Source: Neobacillus bataviensis LMG 21833 (GTDB lineage: Bacteria > Bacillota > Bacilli > Bacillales > Cytobacillaceae). Taken from it: DNA of 64,000 nucleotides. Below are positions 24,647-33,555 of this stretch, piece by piece (position 1 is the stretch's first letter; each line of letters begins with the position of its first letter). The notes under the pieces were generated by a model. It had not been told where the DNA came from, did not search any database, and saw only the letters and a list, made by a program, of their open reading frames with translations. Both the position numbers and the translations under genes were made by a program. The stretch is taken from the NCBI RefSeq assembly GCF_000307875.1, contig NZ_AJLS01000041.1:1-64000 (forward strand). Direction: 5' to 3'.

Positions 24647-26007
24647 TTAAATAGTTCCTCTGGATGTAATAAGGACTGCTCGGTAAGAAATACGGCAAAG
24701 CCAATTGATAATTTCCGTGTGAGGTAATCAAATTCTTTCAATTCCGGATGGCTGAAAATAGATCTTCCTGGTTTGGAATTGGCCTCAAAGAGCCATATCT
24801 CCCCGTTGCGATCGATGCCTAAATCAAAGCCAATCTCACCAATAATCCCCTCGACATTTGCATCAAGGGCGGTACTAAGCAGAAGCGCAGCATTCGAAAG
24901 CTTTTCCTTATATAGATCACATTCTTCCGCTGGGAAAATTTCATTGATTGTTTTAATATTCCCGCCGCTGCGGGCATGTGTCGTCACACTGCCAGAACCA
25001 GCAATTTTTGCTGCGATAGCGGTTACATGCCATTTTCCCTGATCGTCTTTATTCGTATGGACGCGAAAATCAACAGCACGCTGTTCGTTTCTGAGCAGGT
25101 GGATCCCTTGCTGTACGAGCATCTTTTCAAGTGCTTGATGAGCAAATACTGATTGGAACAATCGTTCTAAACTAGAATATTTTCGCAAACGGTTTACACC
25201 TTGGTTGTCTTGGTAGCGGCAATAATATACGTCAGTATGTTTGTCATAAATCACTTGATGTACACCAAGTCCAAGGCTGCCGTTTTTTGGTTTGATAAAT
25301 ACATGACCATATTTTGCGAGCATGGTTTCGATATCAGAAAAGGAGGTAAACGGATAGGTTTCAGGGAGATAATTCGTTATCGAAGCATCCTGCTGCAGTC
25401 GTTCATAAATATCCAGTTTATTGAAAAATCCGGGATTATACCACGGGATGAGATATTCTTTTTGTAGTCGTTCCCTTACCTTGATTAATTTCGGATTTCC
25501 TTCGCTTTTACGATTGGGAAGGCGGTCGTAAATGACATTTGGGAAAGGAACCGGGACGGTTTGCCAACCATCGTCATGAAAGAAGTATCCTTCAATGACC
25601 CCTTGCTCCCAGTCAATATGTTGCTCCCCAAAGACAAAAGGCAAGACCCCAACTGATTTATTGACAGAAAGCAGTTTTGAAAAAAACAATGTTCTTTCGC
25701 CAATAGGCTGCTGGGGTATGGAGGTAAATCCGGCAGTAAAGATCCCAACAAGCGGGCCAATATAGAGAACTTCATTTTCCACAAAGGCATGCAGTGGTAC
25801 CTTAAAATGAGGAAACTGGATCGCCTCTTGAATTTTCCTGCTGATGACTATTCGATCATCCTGGTCGGGATGAGGGAGAAATTCAACCTCCATAGATTGC
25901 GACCCAAAAGCAATTCCTTTGATCTGCTTATCATAAACGAGTGCCGGTGGGCAAAAGATAATTAATTGATCGTTTTGTACAACTTCAATGAGATAATGTT
26001 TTCTCAT
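24643..26007 (-). CDS. yheD: YheC/YheD-family ATP-grasp protein, long form 1
   Basis: 454 residues, equal to B. subtilis YheD (about 453). A 100-residue beta-rich N-terminal domain (FCPPALVYDKQIKGIAFG) precedes GPLVGIFTAGF, DRLPNRKSEGN, FIKPKNGSLGLGVHQV, VDFRVHTNKDDQ and IGEIGFDLGIDRNGE to FEANSKPGRS. The latter acidic and Asn residues are the ATP-Mg2+ site of ATP-grasp enzymes. It overlaps the upstream short-form gene by 23 bases. Role inferred from YheD: coat-located factor made late in sporulation. Confidence 0.88.
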   Translation of the reverse strand: MRKHYLIEVVQNDQLIIFCPPALVYDKQIKGIAFGSQSMEVEFLPHPDQDDRIVISRKIQEAIQFPHFKVPLHAFVENEVLYIGPLVGIFTAGFTSIPQQPIGERTLFFSKLLSVNKSVGVLPFVFGEQHIDWEQGVIEGYFFHDDGWQTVPVPFPNVIYDRLPNRKSEGNPKLIKVRERLQKEYLIPWYNPGFFNKLDIYERLQQDASITNYLPETYPFTSFSDIETMLAKYGHVFIKPKNGSLGLGVHQVIYDKHTDVYYCRYQDNQGVNRLRKYSSLERLFQSVFAHQALEKMLVQQGIHLLRNEQRAVDFRVHTNKDDQGKWHVTAIAAKIAGSGSVTTHARSGGNIKTINEIFPAEECDLYKEKLSNAALLLSTALDANVEGIIGEIGFDLGIDRNGEIWLFEANSKPGRSIFSHPELKEFDYLTRKLSIGFAVFLTEQSLLHPEELFK

Positions 26008-27088
26008 AATTGGTCTTCCTTTCTATTTGCTCCGTCTGAGAAAGGTATTTTCCGTAAAGAAGTGGTGCATGGTAAAGGGTTTTCTGTAACTCCGGCCGGG
26101 TCTGTAACAGAACCTTTCTACCCGGTTTTGAATTGAGATCAAGAATCCATATAGATCCATCTTTAGCGATACCGATATCTACGCCAATTTCAAATAAGGG
26201 CAAAAACTCTTTTTCTAGAATAACAGGGAGCCTGCTAAGAATATAATCTAATTCCTGACGGATATATTCACCTTTAGCGGGTGGAACGGAGGAAAGCCAT
26301 TCTGAAAAGGTGATGACTGTACCGCCGGCACTTAGGTTAGAAAGGATCCCGCCGGTGGTGCCAGTGCGAATTCCATTACCTCGTTCTACCCAAGCTCCAT
26401 GCTCATTTTTTTGAAGAAGAGTGCGGATATCAAAAGGCTGCTGTTCATTATTGGACAGTTCAAGATACGGCTGTAAAAGATAGCCTCGCTGCTTCAACAA
26501 TGGTTTAAGCCATTGAATGAGCTTGGTTTCATTTGGGAAAATTCGTGAAATAATCTTTTTTTGCTTTTCTGTTTTTACATGATAGGTTTTATCATTTTTC
26601 TTTACGTAATATATACCGTAACCTTGTGAGCCGTTTATCGGCTTTAAAATGACTTTTTTCATCGCTGTGAGTTCATTTAAAACGACCGCGGGTTCAGAAA
26701 CGGATTGTGATCTTGGTAAATAGGATGATAAGGGCGTGTTTTTTACAGCATAATACAAGTCAAGTTTATTAGGCAGACCATAACCTAAAAAGGTAATATC
26801 ATTTCTGCTTTTTAACCAAGAGACGATTGGCAGGCATTGATTAGAATGTTCATCCTCTCCGTAGAAGCAGCGGTCGTAAATGATGTTCGGGATCGGTAAC
26901 TCCGCATCCATCCAGCACTTGGTTTCGGAGTCGAATTTTTGCCCCTTTACCTGAAGGGTGCGGGGGTTGATCGCAGATGGAACAAATCGAAAAACCTCCA
27001 TGCCGCACGATTCAGCAACGCCGGCCATCTCATTTATATAAGAACGTTCACTTTCCATATTTAATGTCATGATTCCAAATATAATCAA
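25985..27088 (-). CDS. YheC/YheD-family ATP-grasp protein, short form 2
   Basis: 367 residues from TTG 27088, seven bases after aggagg. No N-terminal beta domain: it opens with IIFGIMTLNMESERSYINEM. Core motifs are DRCFYGEDEHSN, ILKPINGSQGYGIYYV, FDIRTLLQKNEHG and FEIGVDIGIAKDGS to LDLNSKPGRK. The diagnostic EVNSKP element reads LDLNSKP here. It overlaps both neighbours (four bases upstream, 23 downstream), so the four genes form one tightly coupled unit of alternating long and short forms. Confidence 0.82.
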   Translation of the reverse strand: MIIFGIMTLNMESERSYINEMAGVAESCGMEVFRFVPSAINPRTLQVKGQKFDSETKCWMDAELPIPNIIYDRCFYGEDEHSNQCLPIVSWLKSRNDITFLGYGLPNKLDLYYAVKNTPLSSYLPRSQSVSEPAVVLNELTAMKKVILKPINGSQGYGIYYVKKNDKTYHVKTEKQKKIISRIFPNETKLIQWLKPLLKQRGYLLQPYLELSNNEQQPFDIRTLLQKNEHGAWVERGNGIRTGTTGGILSNLSAGGTVITFSEWLSSVPPAKGEYIRQELDYILSRLPVILEKEFLPLFEIGVDIGIAKDGSIWILDLNSKPGRKVLLQTRPELQKTLYHAPLLYGKYLSQTEQIERKTNYEKTLSH

Positions 27089-28470
27089 TTTGGATCCTCC
27101 TTTTCTAGAGCCGCATCAAAGGCTAGCTTCGAACAAAATTGGATAATCGCTTTAGCAGATGGCCTTATTTTTCCTAAACCATCTTCGAAGTTTTTCGACG
27201 GCTTAGAATTGACCTCGATTAACCAAGGTTTTCCTTCTCGGTCAACACCAATGTCGATGCCCAGTTCTCCCGTTATCCCTTCTGAGTGGCGGCTGATTAC
27301 CTCAGCTGTTTCGAGGGCCAATTCCTTGATTAGTGCAAGTACATCTAAGGATTGCTTTTCACACATAGATGTTCGTAAAGCATTCAAGGGTCTTGTAAGC
27401 GTGCCGCCTTTTGCCAAATTGGAGACAAACTCCTTCTCCGCTGCAATTCTAGCTACAGTAGATGTTACGATCCATTGATCATTTCGATTTTTGTGGCATA
27501 GAACTCTAAAATCCATTGTCGTAGATTCATGCGTTATGAAGGCAATACCTTGTTGGATAATGTAGATTTGATGATGAAGCAGCGGTTTGATTTGTTGATA
27601 TATTTCATCTAAGGAATATCTTTTATTAAAATGGTCAGACAGTTCTGATAATGAAGTTCGAAAGGTATAATGCTGATTATCTTCCTGGCTTACTTTGATA
27701 ATATTTCTGCCTTGACTGCCATGAATGGGTTTAAGAAAAATAGATTCATATTTTTGGGCAAAATCATAAAATAGTTCTTTTGAACATATTTTTGTCTCAG
27801 GAATATAGGAATATAGCTGACTTTCAATACTTAACTTTTGGTGTACTTCCCATTTTGAAAGAAAGCGGTCATTAAAAAATGGAATCATGAATTGGTCAAG
27901 TTTTTGGCGAAACTGCTTATAAGGGTTTGAGTTTTCTAGTTTTCTGGAATGAATCCGGTTGTAAATGACATCTGGCAAGGGAAGCTTTGCCGGAACCCAT
28001 TTTTCATCCACAAGGTAATAACCTGTGTCTGAAAATTTGTCAAATGAAAATACGTAAAAGAAGCCGCCATGCTCGACAATACCGTGATGAAGCTCTTCGC
28101 AAAACAAATGAATGGTGCGAAAGTGCGGTTCGTCCAACTGATTTTTTTTGAAATCGGTTAGTAAACCAATCACTGGCCCGAGTTTAAGCGTGTGACTTTT
28201 AGAAAAAACGATTGCTTGAAATGTATAGCATTGAATAGGAAGCTCAAAAGCCTTTATCATAAGTTCGGGAAGATGAATCTCATTAACTGCTATTTCTGCT
28301 ATTTGTATTTCTGAGGAAATTGTTTTTTGCCCTACTGTGATGTTCAGCTTCCGGTTCTTGTTTAATTGTAAATGGGTAACCAATACGTTGGACATTTGGA
28401 TTTGCCAATCTTTAATTGTCCATTTTTTAGGGATCAGTTTTATCCTTATCGGGGTTAATGAATATGACAT
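27085..28470 (-). CDS. YheC/YheD-family ATP-grasp protein, long form 2
   Basis: 461 residues from ATG 28470, five bases after gaggag; the GTG at 28476 abuts the ribosome site. Long-form architecture: a beta-rich N-terminal domain of about 115 residues, then LGPVIGLLTDFKKN, NRIHSRKLENS, FLKPIHGSQGRNIIKV, MDFRVLCHKNRND and GITGELGIDIGVDREGK to IEVNSKPSKN. First gene of the ATP-grasp operon; divergent from yheA. The pair with short form 2 looks like a second yheCD unit compared with one in B. subtilis. Confidence 0.85.
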   Translation of the reverse strand: MSYSLTPIRIKLIPKKWTIKDWQIQMSNVLVTHLQLNKNRKLNITVGQKTISSEIQIAEIAVNEIHLPELMIKAFELPIQCYTFQAIVFSKSHTLKLGPVIGLLTDFKKNQLDEPHFRTIHLFCEELHHGIVEHGGFFYVFSFDKFSDTGYYLVDEKWVPAKLPLPDVIYNRIHSRKLENSNPYKQFRQKLDQFMIPFFNDRFLSKWEVHQKLSIESQLYSYIPETKICSKELFYDFAQKYESIFLKPIHGSQGRNIIKVSQEDNQHYTFRTSLSELSDHFNKRYSLDEIYQQIKPLLHHQIYIIQQGIAFITHESTTMDFRVLCHKNRNDQWIVTSTVARIAAEKEFVSNLAKGGTLTRPLNALRTSMCEKQSLDVLALIKELALETAEVISRHSEGITGELGIDIGVDREGKPWLIEVNSKPSKNFEDGLGKIRPSAKAIIQFCSKLAFDAALEKEDPN

Positions 28471-28623
28471 GATCACTCCTCATTTGCAGGTAAATAGGCA
28501 TTCATCATTGATATAGTAATGTATGTAAAGAGAATAATGATGGTGATATGAACATTCTCGCATTTAAATGAATAGTTTGTTATAGTTGTGAAGAATTATT
28601 TACTTAAAAAGGAGTGTCCATAA

Positions 28624-28971
28624 ATGGCAATAAATTTATATGATTCCGCATATGCGTTAGAGACAGCGATCCGTCAAAGCGCTGAGTACACACAACTTCA
28701 GCAGGCCTATAACGAAGTGAATGCTGATCCGCAGGCAAAACAAATGTTTGACCAATTCCGTCAAATCCAAATGAATCTGCAGCAAAAACAAATGATGGGC
28801 CAGGATATTTCTGAACAAGAAATCCAACAGGCGCAGTCAACAGTAGGCCTTGTACAGCAAAATCCAAAAATTTCACATCTTATGGAAGCAGAGCAGCGGA
28901 TGAGCATGATTATCGGTGAATTAAACAAGGTCATTATGAAACCATTAGAAGATTTATACGGAAACATGTAA
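28624..28971 (+). CDS. yheA: YlbF/YmcA-family protein YheA
   Basis: 115 residues, all helical, no cysteine. MAINLYDSAYALETAIRQSA, then ADPQAKQMFDQFRQIQMN and LMEAEQRMSMIIGELNKVIM match the YlbF/YmcA/YheA family of B. subtilis, whose members YlbF and YmcA are part of the Y-complex that tunes RNase Y. YheA's own role is not established. ATG 28624 follows aaaggag with normal spacing. Divergent from the ATP-grasp operon; followed by a palindromic repeat and a terminator. Confidence 0.88.
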   Translation: MAINLYDSAYALETAIRQSAEYTQLQQAYNEVNADPQAKQMFDQFRQIQMNLQQKQMMGQDISEQEIQQAQSTVGLVQQNPKISHLMEAEQRMSMIIGELNKVIMKPLEDLYGNM

Positions 28972-28983
28972 ACAAGAAATGCG

Positions 28984-29018
28984 CCAGCGCCCTCGTCAGC
29001 GGGCGCTGGAGCTGGACA
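28984..29018. repeat. Dispersed palindromic repeat (ccagcgccc type)
   Basis: A 9-bp stem (28984-28992 with 29001-29009) continues into gctggagctgg, the same core (agcgcc / gctggagct) seen at 42495-42520. It belongs to a repeat family found at several intergenic sites in the window. Confidence 0.7.
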
Positions 29019-29025
29019 ATTCGAT

Positions 29026-29056
29026 AAGCCCTCGGTATTCGTATCGAGGGCTTTTT
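29026..29056 (+). terminator. Terminator after yheA
   Basis: A 9-bp stem (29026-29034 with 29045-29053) followed by a T run. Confidence 0.88.
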
Positions 29057-29154
29057 ACGTTCTGAGGGCATTTCCATCTTTCCTGTTCTATAAATGAGTG
29101 AAAGGTCATAAAAGTGAAAGAAAGGCAATTTCACCAAGAACAGGGGGCAACAAC

Positions 29155-30024
29155 ATGATTTATCGCTTACTCGCGTTAAATATTGATGGGACGCTTCTTC
29201 AAACGAATGGAAAAATTCATAAGTCAACAAGGGAAGCCATTGACTATGTCCAGCAAAAAGGAATTTATGTCACGCTAGTTACATCGCGTAGCTTTCCTTC
29301 CGCCAAAAAGGTGGCTAAGGCGTTAAAAATAAAAGCACCGCTGGTTACACATCAGGGGGCCTATATTGCTGGGGTAGAATCAAAACCGGTCTATGTAAAA
29401 AGAATCAATGAGGACATCACTTATGATACAGTTCGTTTTCTAGAGGCATTACCATGTCAAATCCGCCTTGTCCATGAACAATTTTCCTTAGCCAATAAGA
29501 TAAAGCTGCACAATCATTTGTTAGCAAAAACGGTTTTTACTACAGGTGATCCTGTTTTCTATTCCCAACAATTTGTCTCTTCTTTGAGCGAGTATTTACA
29601 TGACCAGCCGGTTACACCGCCAAAGATTGAGGTTTATTTTGAAGAGAAACGGGATTTAAAAGACGCTAAAAATGCACTAGGTAAAATGTTTACCGAGATA
29701 GATGTAATCGAGCTTGATTCCTTAAGGGTGGATATTGTTCCTGCCGGTGCCTCAAAGCTATCCGGCCTTTCCTATCTGGGTAGTCAACTAGGCATTCGCA
29801 AAAGTGAAATGGTCTATATCGGGGATGGTTTGGATGACATTCCTTTGATTGAAGCCGCAGGTCTTGGTGTATCAATGTGGAATGCCGACTTTGAGGTAAA
29901 GCGAGCTTCCGACTGGGTAACAAGATCAGAAAATGAACATGGTGTTGCCTATATGGTAAAGGAACACTTTCGCAAGCAGCAGCCAATTGAGTTTTTAAAA
30001 AAGATGAAAATAATAAGAAAATAA
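29155..30024 (+). CDS. yhaX: Cof-type HAD-superfamily protein YhaX
   Basis: 289 residues from ATG 29155, seven bases after aggggg; the longer frame from 29098 lacks a ribosome site. It has a HAD core with a C2-type cap. Motif II is the Thr/Ser after VTLVT, motif III the Lys in PAGASKLSGL, and motif IV is YIGDGLDDIPLIEAAG. Motif I, normally DxDGT, reads NIDGT (LALNIDGTLL), so the usual Asp nucleophile is replaced by Asn. Phosphatase activity is therefore doubtful. Named from yheA/hemZ synteny with B. subtilis, where yhaX is a sporulation-expressed gene. Confidence 0.82.
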   Translation: MIYRLLALNIDGTLLQTNGKIHKSTREAIDYVQQKGIYVTLVTSRSFPSAKKVAKALKIKAPLVTHQGAYIAGVESKPVYVKRINEDITYDTVRFLEALPCQIRLVHEQFSLANKIKLHNHLLAKTVFTTGDPVFYSQQFVSSLSEYLHDQPVTPPKIEVYFEEKRDLKDAKNALGKMFTEIDVIELDSLRVDIVPAGASKLSGLSYLGSQLGIRKSEMVYIGDGLDDIPLIEAAGLGVSMWNADFEVKRASDWVTRSENEHGVAYMVKEHFRKQQPIEFLKKMKIIRK

Positions 30025-30032
30025 CCTCAAAG

Positions 30033-30070
30033 TGATATCATCGGCAATTGCCTTTGGTATCTTTTGTTTT
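30033..30070 (+). terminator. Terminator after yhaX
   Basis: gatatca pairs imperfectly with tggtatc around a self-complementary ggcaattgcc, followed by ctttt and more T. Confidence 0.65.
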
Positions 30071-30149
30071 TGTAAATAAATCCACTGTATTGACCTTGTT
30101 TTCGCGATTCTGTACACTTAAGGAAGTTTAGACTGAAAAGGTGATATTA

Positions 30150-31652
30150 TTGCGAATTTCAATACTAGGGATAGAGGATGAAAGATTCAACCGGCCGCTG
30201 CAGCTCATTGCCAATTTATTTTTTGAAGAAACGAAGATTATCAGGGGAAATGCTGAAGAAGCTGATATACAAATAATATTTAATTTGCAAGTCAAGAAAG
30301 ATATCTCTGTTTCTGCCGAATTAACAGACAAAAGCGGAAAAATACTTGCCTCTGATTATCAAAAGGAAATGTTCCCGTCAGGTTCTGAAAAGGAAAGATT
30401 TAAACAAATAAAAAATGCGGTTGCCCATGTTTATTTAACAGTTCTTCAAGATTGGACAGGCATTACTCAAAAATGGGGCATTTTAACGGGAGTCAGACCA
30501 ACCAAATTACTTCATCGTAAAGTGCGAGAAGGGGTACCGATACAGTTCGCTCATCAGCAATTAATGGATGATTACTTAATTACAGACGAAAAAATCGAGC
30601 TGATGCAGCAAATCGTTGACCGCCAGCTTGCTGTTGTTCCGGATCTGTATTCACTGCAAAAAGAAGTCAGTATTTATATTGGCATCCCCTTTTGCCCAAC
30701 AAAATGTGCCTACTGTACATTTCCTGCCTATGCCATTAACGGCAGGCAAGGCTCTGTGGATTCATTCCTAGGCGGGCTCCATTATGAAATGAAGAAAATT
30801 GGTGCCTGGCTGAAGGAAAATGGAGTCCGGATTACAACGGTATACTATGGCGGCGGTACGCCAACGAGTATTACAGCAGAAGAGATGGATATGCTTTATG
30901 AGGAAATGTACTTGTCGTTTCCAGATGTAGAAAATATCCGTGAAATTACGGTTGAAGCGGGCCGGCCCGATACGATTACTCCTGAAAAATTAGAGATCTT
31001 GAAAAAGTGGCATATTGATCGAATCAGTATTAATCCGCAATCCTATACGCAAGAAACATTAAAGGCTATCGGAAGACATCATACCGTTACCGAAACAATT
31101 GAAAAATACCATTTAGCACGCGAAATGGGTATGAATAATATAAATATGGACTTAATTATCGGCCTGCCGGGTGAAGGGATATCAGAATTTGCCCATTCCT
31201 TAGCCGAAACGAAAAAGTTAATGCCTGAGTCTTTGACTGTCCATACGTTGTCATTCAAGCGGGCATCGGAAATGACTAAGAATAAAGCGAAATATAAGGT
31301 TGCTGAACGTGAAGAAGTCGAAAGTATGATGGAGCTTGCTCAGGATTGGACGAAAGATCACGGCTATGTCCCATATTATTTATACAGACAAAAGAACATT
31401 CTTGGCAATCTTGAGAATGTCGGCTACTCATTCCCTAATCAAGAAAGTATCTATAATATTATGATCATGGAAGAGCAGCAGACGATTATTGGACTTGGCT
31501 GCGGGGCAGCGAGCAAATTTATTGACCCGATTACCGGAAAAATTACACACTTTGCCAATCCAAAAGATCCAAAATCCTATAATGACGGCTTTGAAGCCTA
31601 TACTAACGATAAAATAAAAATTCTAGACGGGTTATTCTCCTGCTTAAAATGA
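30150..31652 (+). CDS. hemZ: Radical SAM coproporphyrinogen III oxidase-like protein HemZ
   Basis: 500 residues from TTG 30150, six bases after aaaggtg; the GTG 30141 is inside the ribosome site. The radical SAM cluster motif is CPTKCAYC in YIGIPFCPTKCAYCTFPAY, followed by YYGGGTPTS and ITVEAGRPD. High similarity to B. subtilis HemZ throughout (DRISINPQSY, GMNNINMDLIIGLPGEG). HemZ is thought to act in anaerobic oxygen-independent porphyrin formation. Its 160-residue N-terminal extension distinguishes it from HemN/HemW. Monocistronic with a terminator. Confidence 0.93.
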   Translation: MRISILGIEDERFNRPLQLIANLFFEETKIIRGNAEEADIQIIFNLQVKKDISVSAELTDKSGKILASDYQKEMFPSGSEKERFKQIKNAVAHVYLTVLQDWTGITQKWGILTGVRPTKLLHRKVREGVPIQFAHQQLMDDYLITDEKIELMQQIVDRQLAVVPDLYSLQKEVSIYIGIPFCPTKCAYCTFPAYAINGRQGSVDSFLGGLHYEMKKIGAWLKENGVRITTVYYGGGTPTSITAEEMDMLYEEMYLSFPDVENIREITVEAGRPDTITPEKLEILKKWHIDRISINPQSYTQETLKAIGRHHTVTETIEKYHLAREMGMNNINMDLIIGLPGEGISEFAHSLAETKKLMPESLTVHTLSFKRASEMTKNKAKYKVAEREEVESMMELAQDWTKDHGYVPYYLYRQKNILGNLENVGYSFPNQESIYNIMIMEEQQTIIGLGCGAASKFIDPITGKITHFANPKDPKSYNDGFEAYTNDKIKILDGLFSCLK

Positions 31653-31668
31653 GCAGGGGGATTTTTTT
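31637..31668 (+). terminator. Terminator of hemZ
   Basis: An 8-bp stem (31637-31644 with 31652-31659) that includes the stop codon region, followed by seven T. Confidence 0.85.
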
Positions 31669-31751
31669 GTTTTATGGTTCTTAATAAAGGATAAATTATT
31701 CCGAATGTCGAATACTTACATGGATTGCCCCATACACTTCAATGGGGTAAA

Positions 31752-31765
31752 TAAAAACGCTTTCA
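31752..31765 (+). promoter_or_regulatory. cre (CcpA) site before the acyl-CoA ligase gene
   Basis: taaaaacgctttca matches the cre consensus TGWAANCGNTNWCA at 13 of 14 positions (A for G at position 2). It ends five bases before the Shine-Dalgarno, where bound CcpA would block transcription. CcpA repression of fatty-acid degradation genes is established in B. subtilis. Confidence 0.65.
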
Positions 31766-31789
31766 TTTTTGGAGGGGGAGAAAGTAGTT

Positions 31790-33409
31790 ATGATGCAAAC
31801 ACCTTTAACGATGACCCAAATGATTGAGAGGGCAGAAAAGTATTTTCCAAAGAAACAAGTGGTATCAAGGACGGCAAGCGGCATCCACAGATTTACCTAT
31901 AAACAAGTTGCCGAAAGAACGAGGAGACTTGCCAATAGCCTATCCAAATTAGGAGTAACGAAAGGTGAAAAGGTAGGAACATTAGCCTGGAATCATCACC
32001 GCCACCTCGAGGCCTATTTTGCTGTTCCCTGTATGGGTGCCGTTTTGCATACAATCAACATTCGCTTATCACCTCAGCATATATCCTACATTATCAATCA
32101 TGCAGAAGATAAGGTTCTTCTCGTTGACTCAGACATCCTGCCATTACTCGAAAGCTGCGCGGCAGAATTAAAATCGGTTAAGGCTTTTATTATTATGACC
32201 GATGAAAAAGAATTGCCGGAAACAAAACTCTCTCCTGTGTACCATTATGAAAAGCTTTTAGAAGAAGCAAATCCTGAATACAACTATCCAACAGATCTTA
32301 ATGAAAATGATCCGGCTGGTATGTGCTATACATCTGCAACAACAGGAAACCCAAAAGGCGTTGTCTATTCTCATCGAGCGATTTTTCTCCACAGTATGGC
32401 ATTAGGCCTTGCCGACAGTGCTGCCATAAGTGAAAAAGATATTGCATTGACAGTTGTCCCCATGTTCCATGCCAATGCCTGGGGAATGCCGTTTGCTGGA
32501 GTTTGGTTTGGGACAACGCTTGTGCTTCCAGGGCCATATTTCACGCCTAAATTATTGGCGGAGTTGATTGAACAAGAAAAGGTTACCATTACGAGCGGTG
32601 TTCCAACAATCTGGCTTGGATTACTTAAAGAACTTGATGAAGGTTCCTATGATTTGAGCAGTTTACGAGGCATTCTATGCGGTGGATCGGCAGCACCAAA
32701 AGGGATGATTAAGGCCTTTGAACAAAAATATAATGTACCTTTCATGCACGCATATGGAATGACAGAAACAAGTCCGCTAGCGCTATTTTCCACTCTAAAA
32801 AGCTACCAAGAAGAATTAAATTATGAAGATAGACTAGAATTGCGGGCAAAACAAGGAACCATTGTTCCAGGGTTAGAAATGAAAGTCCTTGGGAAGGATG
32901 GCGAAGTCTCCTGGGATGGAAAAGAAATGGGGGAATTATGCCTCCGCGGTCCATGGATTGCCTCTGAATACTATAAAGATGAACGGACAAAGGATGCCTT
33001 CCACGATGGCTGGCTCCATACAGGTGATGTCGTCACGATTGATGAAGAGGGATTTGTAAAAATCGTTGACCGGACAAAGGATTTAATCAAAAGTGGTGGT
33101 GAGTGGATTTCATCGGTGGATTTAGAAAATGCTCTAATGGCACATGAGTCAGTATTTGAAGCGGCCGTTGTCGCAATACCTCATGAAAAATGGCAGGAAC
33201 GGCCACTTGCGTGTGTCGTCTTAAAGGATGCATTTAAAGGGAAAACGACAAAAGAAGAATTGCTAGAATTTCTGACACCACAGTTTGCTAAATGGTGGAT
33301 TCCAGATGAAATCCTCTTCCTTGAGGAAATTCCGAAGACTTCAGTTGGAAAATTTCTGAAGATGGCCTTACGTGATCAGGTTCAAAAAGAAGTATCGCGA
33401 AAAAGTTAA
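31790..33409 (+). CDS. Fatty-acid--CoA ligase (AMP-forming)
   Basis: 539 residues from ATG 31790, about ten bases after ggaggggg; TTG 31769 overlaps that site. ANL-superfamily motifs: MCYTSATTGNPKGVVYSH (AMP-binding P-loop), MHAYGMTETSPLA, GWLHTGDVV and KIVDRTKDLIKSGGEWIS, with the catalytic Lys near the end in PKTSVGKFLK. It activates medium- or long-chain fatty acids to acyl-CoA with ATP. The next gene, an enoyl-CoA hydratase, is consistent with fatty-acid degradation. Chain-length preference cannot be read. Confidence 0.88.
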   Translation: MMQTPLTMTQMIERAEKYFPKKQVVSRTASGIHRFTYKQVAERTRRLANSLSKLGVTKGEKVGTLAWNHHRHLEAYFAVPCMGAVLHTINIRLSPQHISYIINHAEDKVLLVDSDILPLLESCAAELKSVKAFIIMTDEKELPETKLSPVYHYEKLLEEANPEYNYPTDLNENDPAGMCYTSATTGNPKGVVYSHRAIFLHSMALGLADSAAISEKDIALTVVPMFHANAWGMPFAGVWFGTTLVLPGPYFTPKLLAELIEQEKVTITSGVPTIWLGLLKELDEGSYDLSSLRGILCGGSAAPKGMIKAFEQKYNVPFMHAYGMTETSPLALFSTLKSYQEELNYEDRLELRAKQGTIVPGLEMKVLGKDGEVSWDGKEMGELCLRGPWIASEYYKDERTKDAFHDGWLHTGDVVTIDEEGFVKIVDRTKDLIKSGGEWISSVDLENALMAHESVFEAAVVAIPHEKWQERPLACVVLKDAFKGKTTKEELLEFLTPQFAKWWIPDEILFLEEIPKTSVGKFLKMALRDQVQKEVSRKS

Positions 33410-33555
33410 TGAAAAGGGGGCAGGGGATTTTTCCTTTGCCTTTTGCTTTGGCTTTTTAATGAGGAAAGAAAATTCAATATATTAAGAAAGCTTGTTTTTA
33501 TTCTTGGTCATTCCATATATAATGGAATTGAATGAATGTAAAGGGGGAATTTGCC

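Noticed and set aside
30150-31652. HemZ as maturase for the CGCGG protein
   Set aside because: HemZ is highly similar to the porphyrin-related family member of B. subtilis and lies 26 kb away; no SPASM-type cysteine domain seen.
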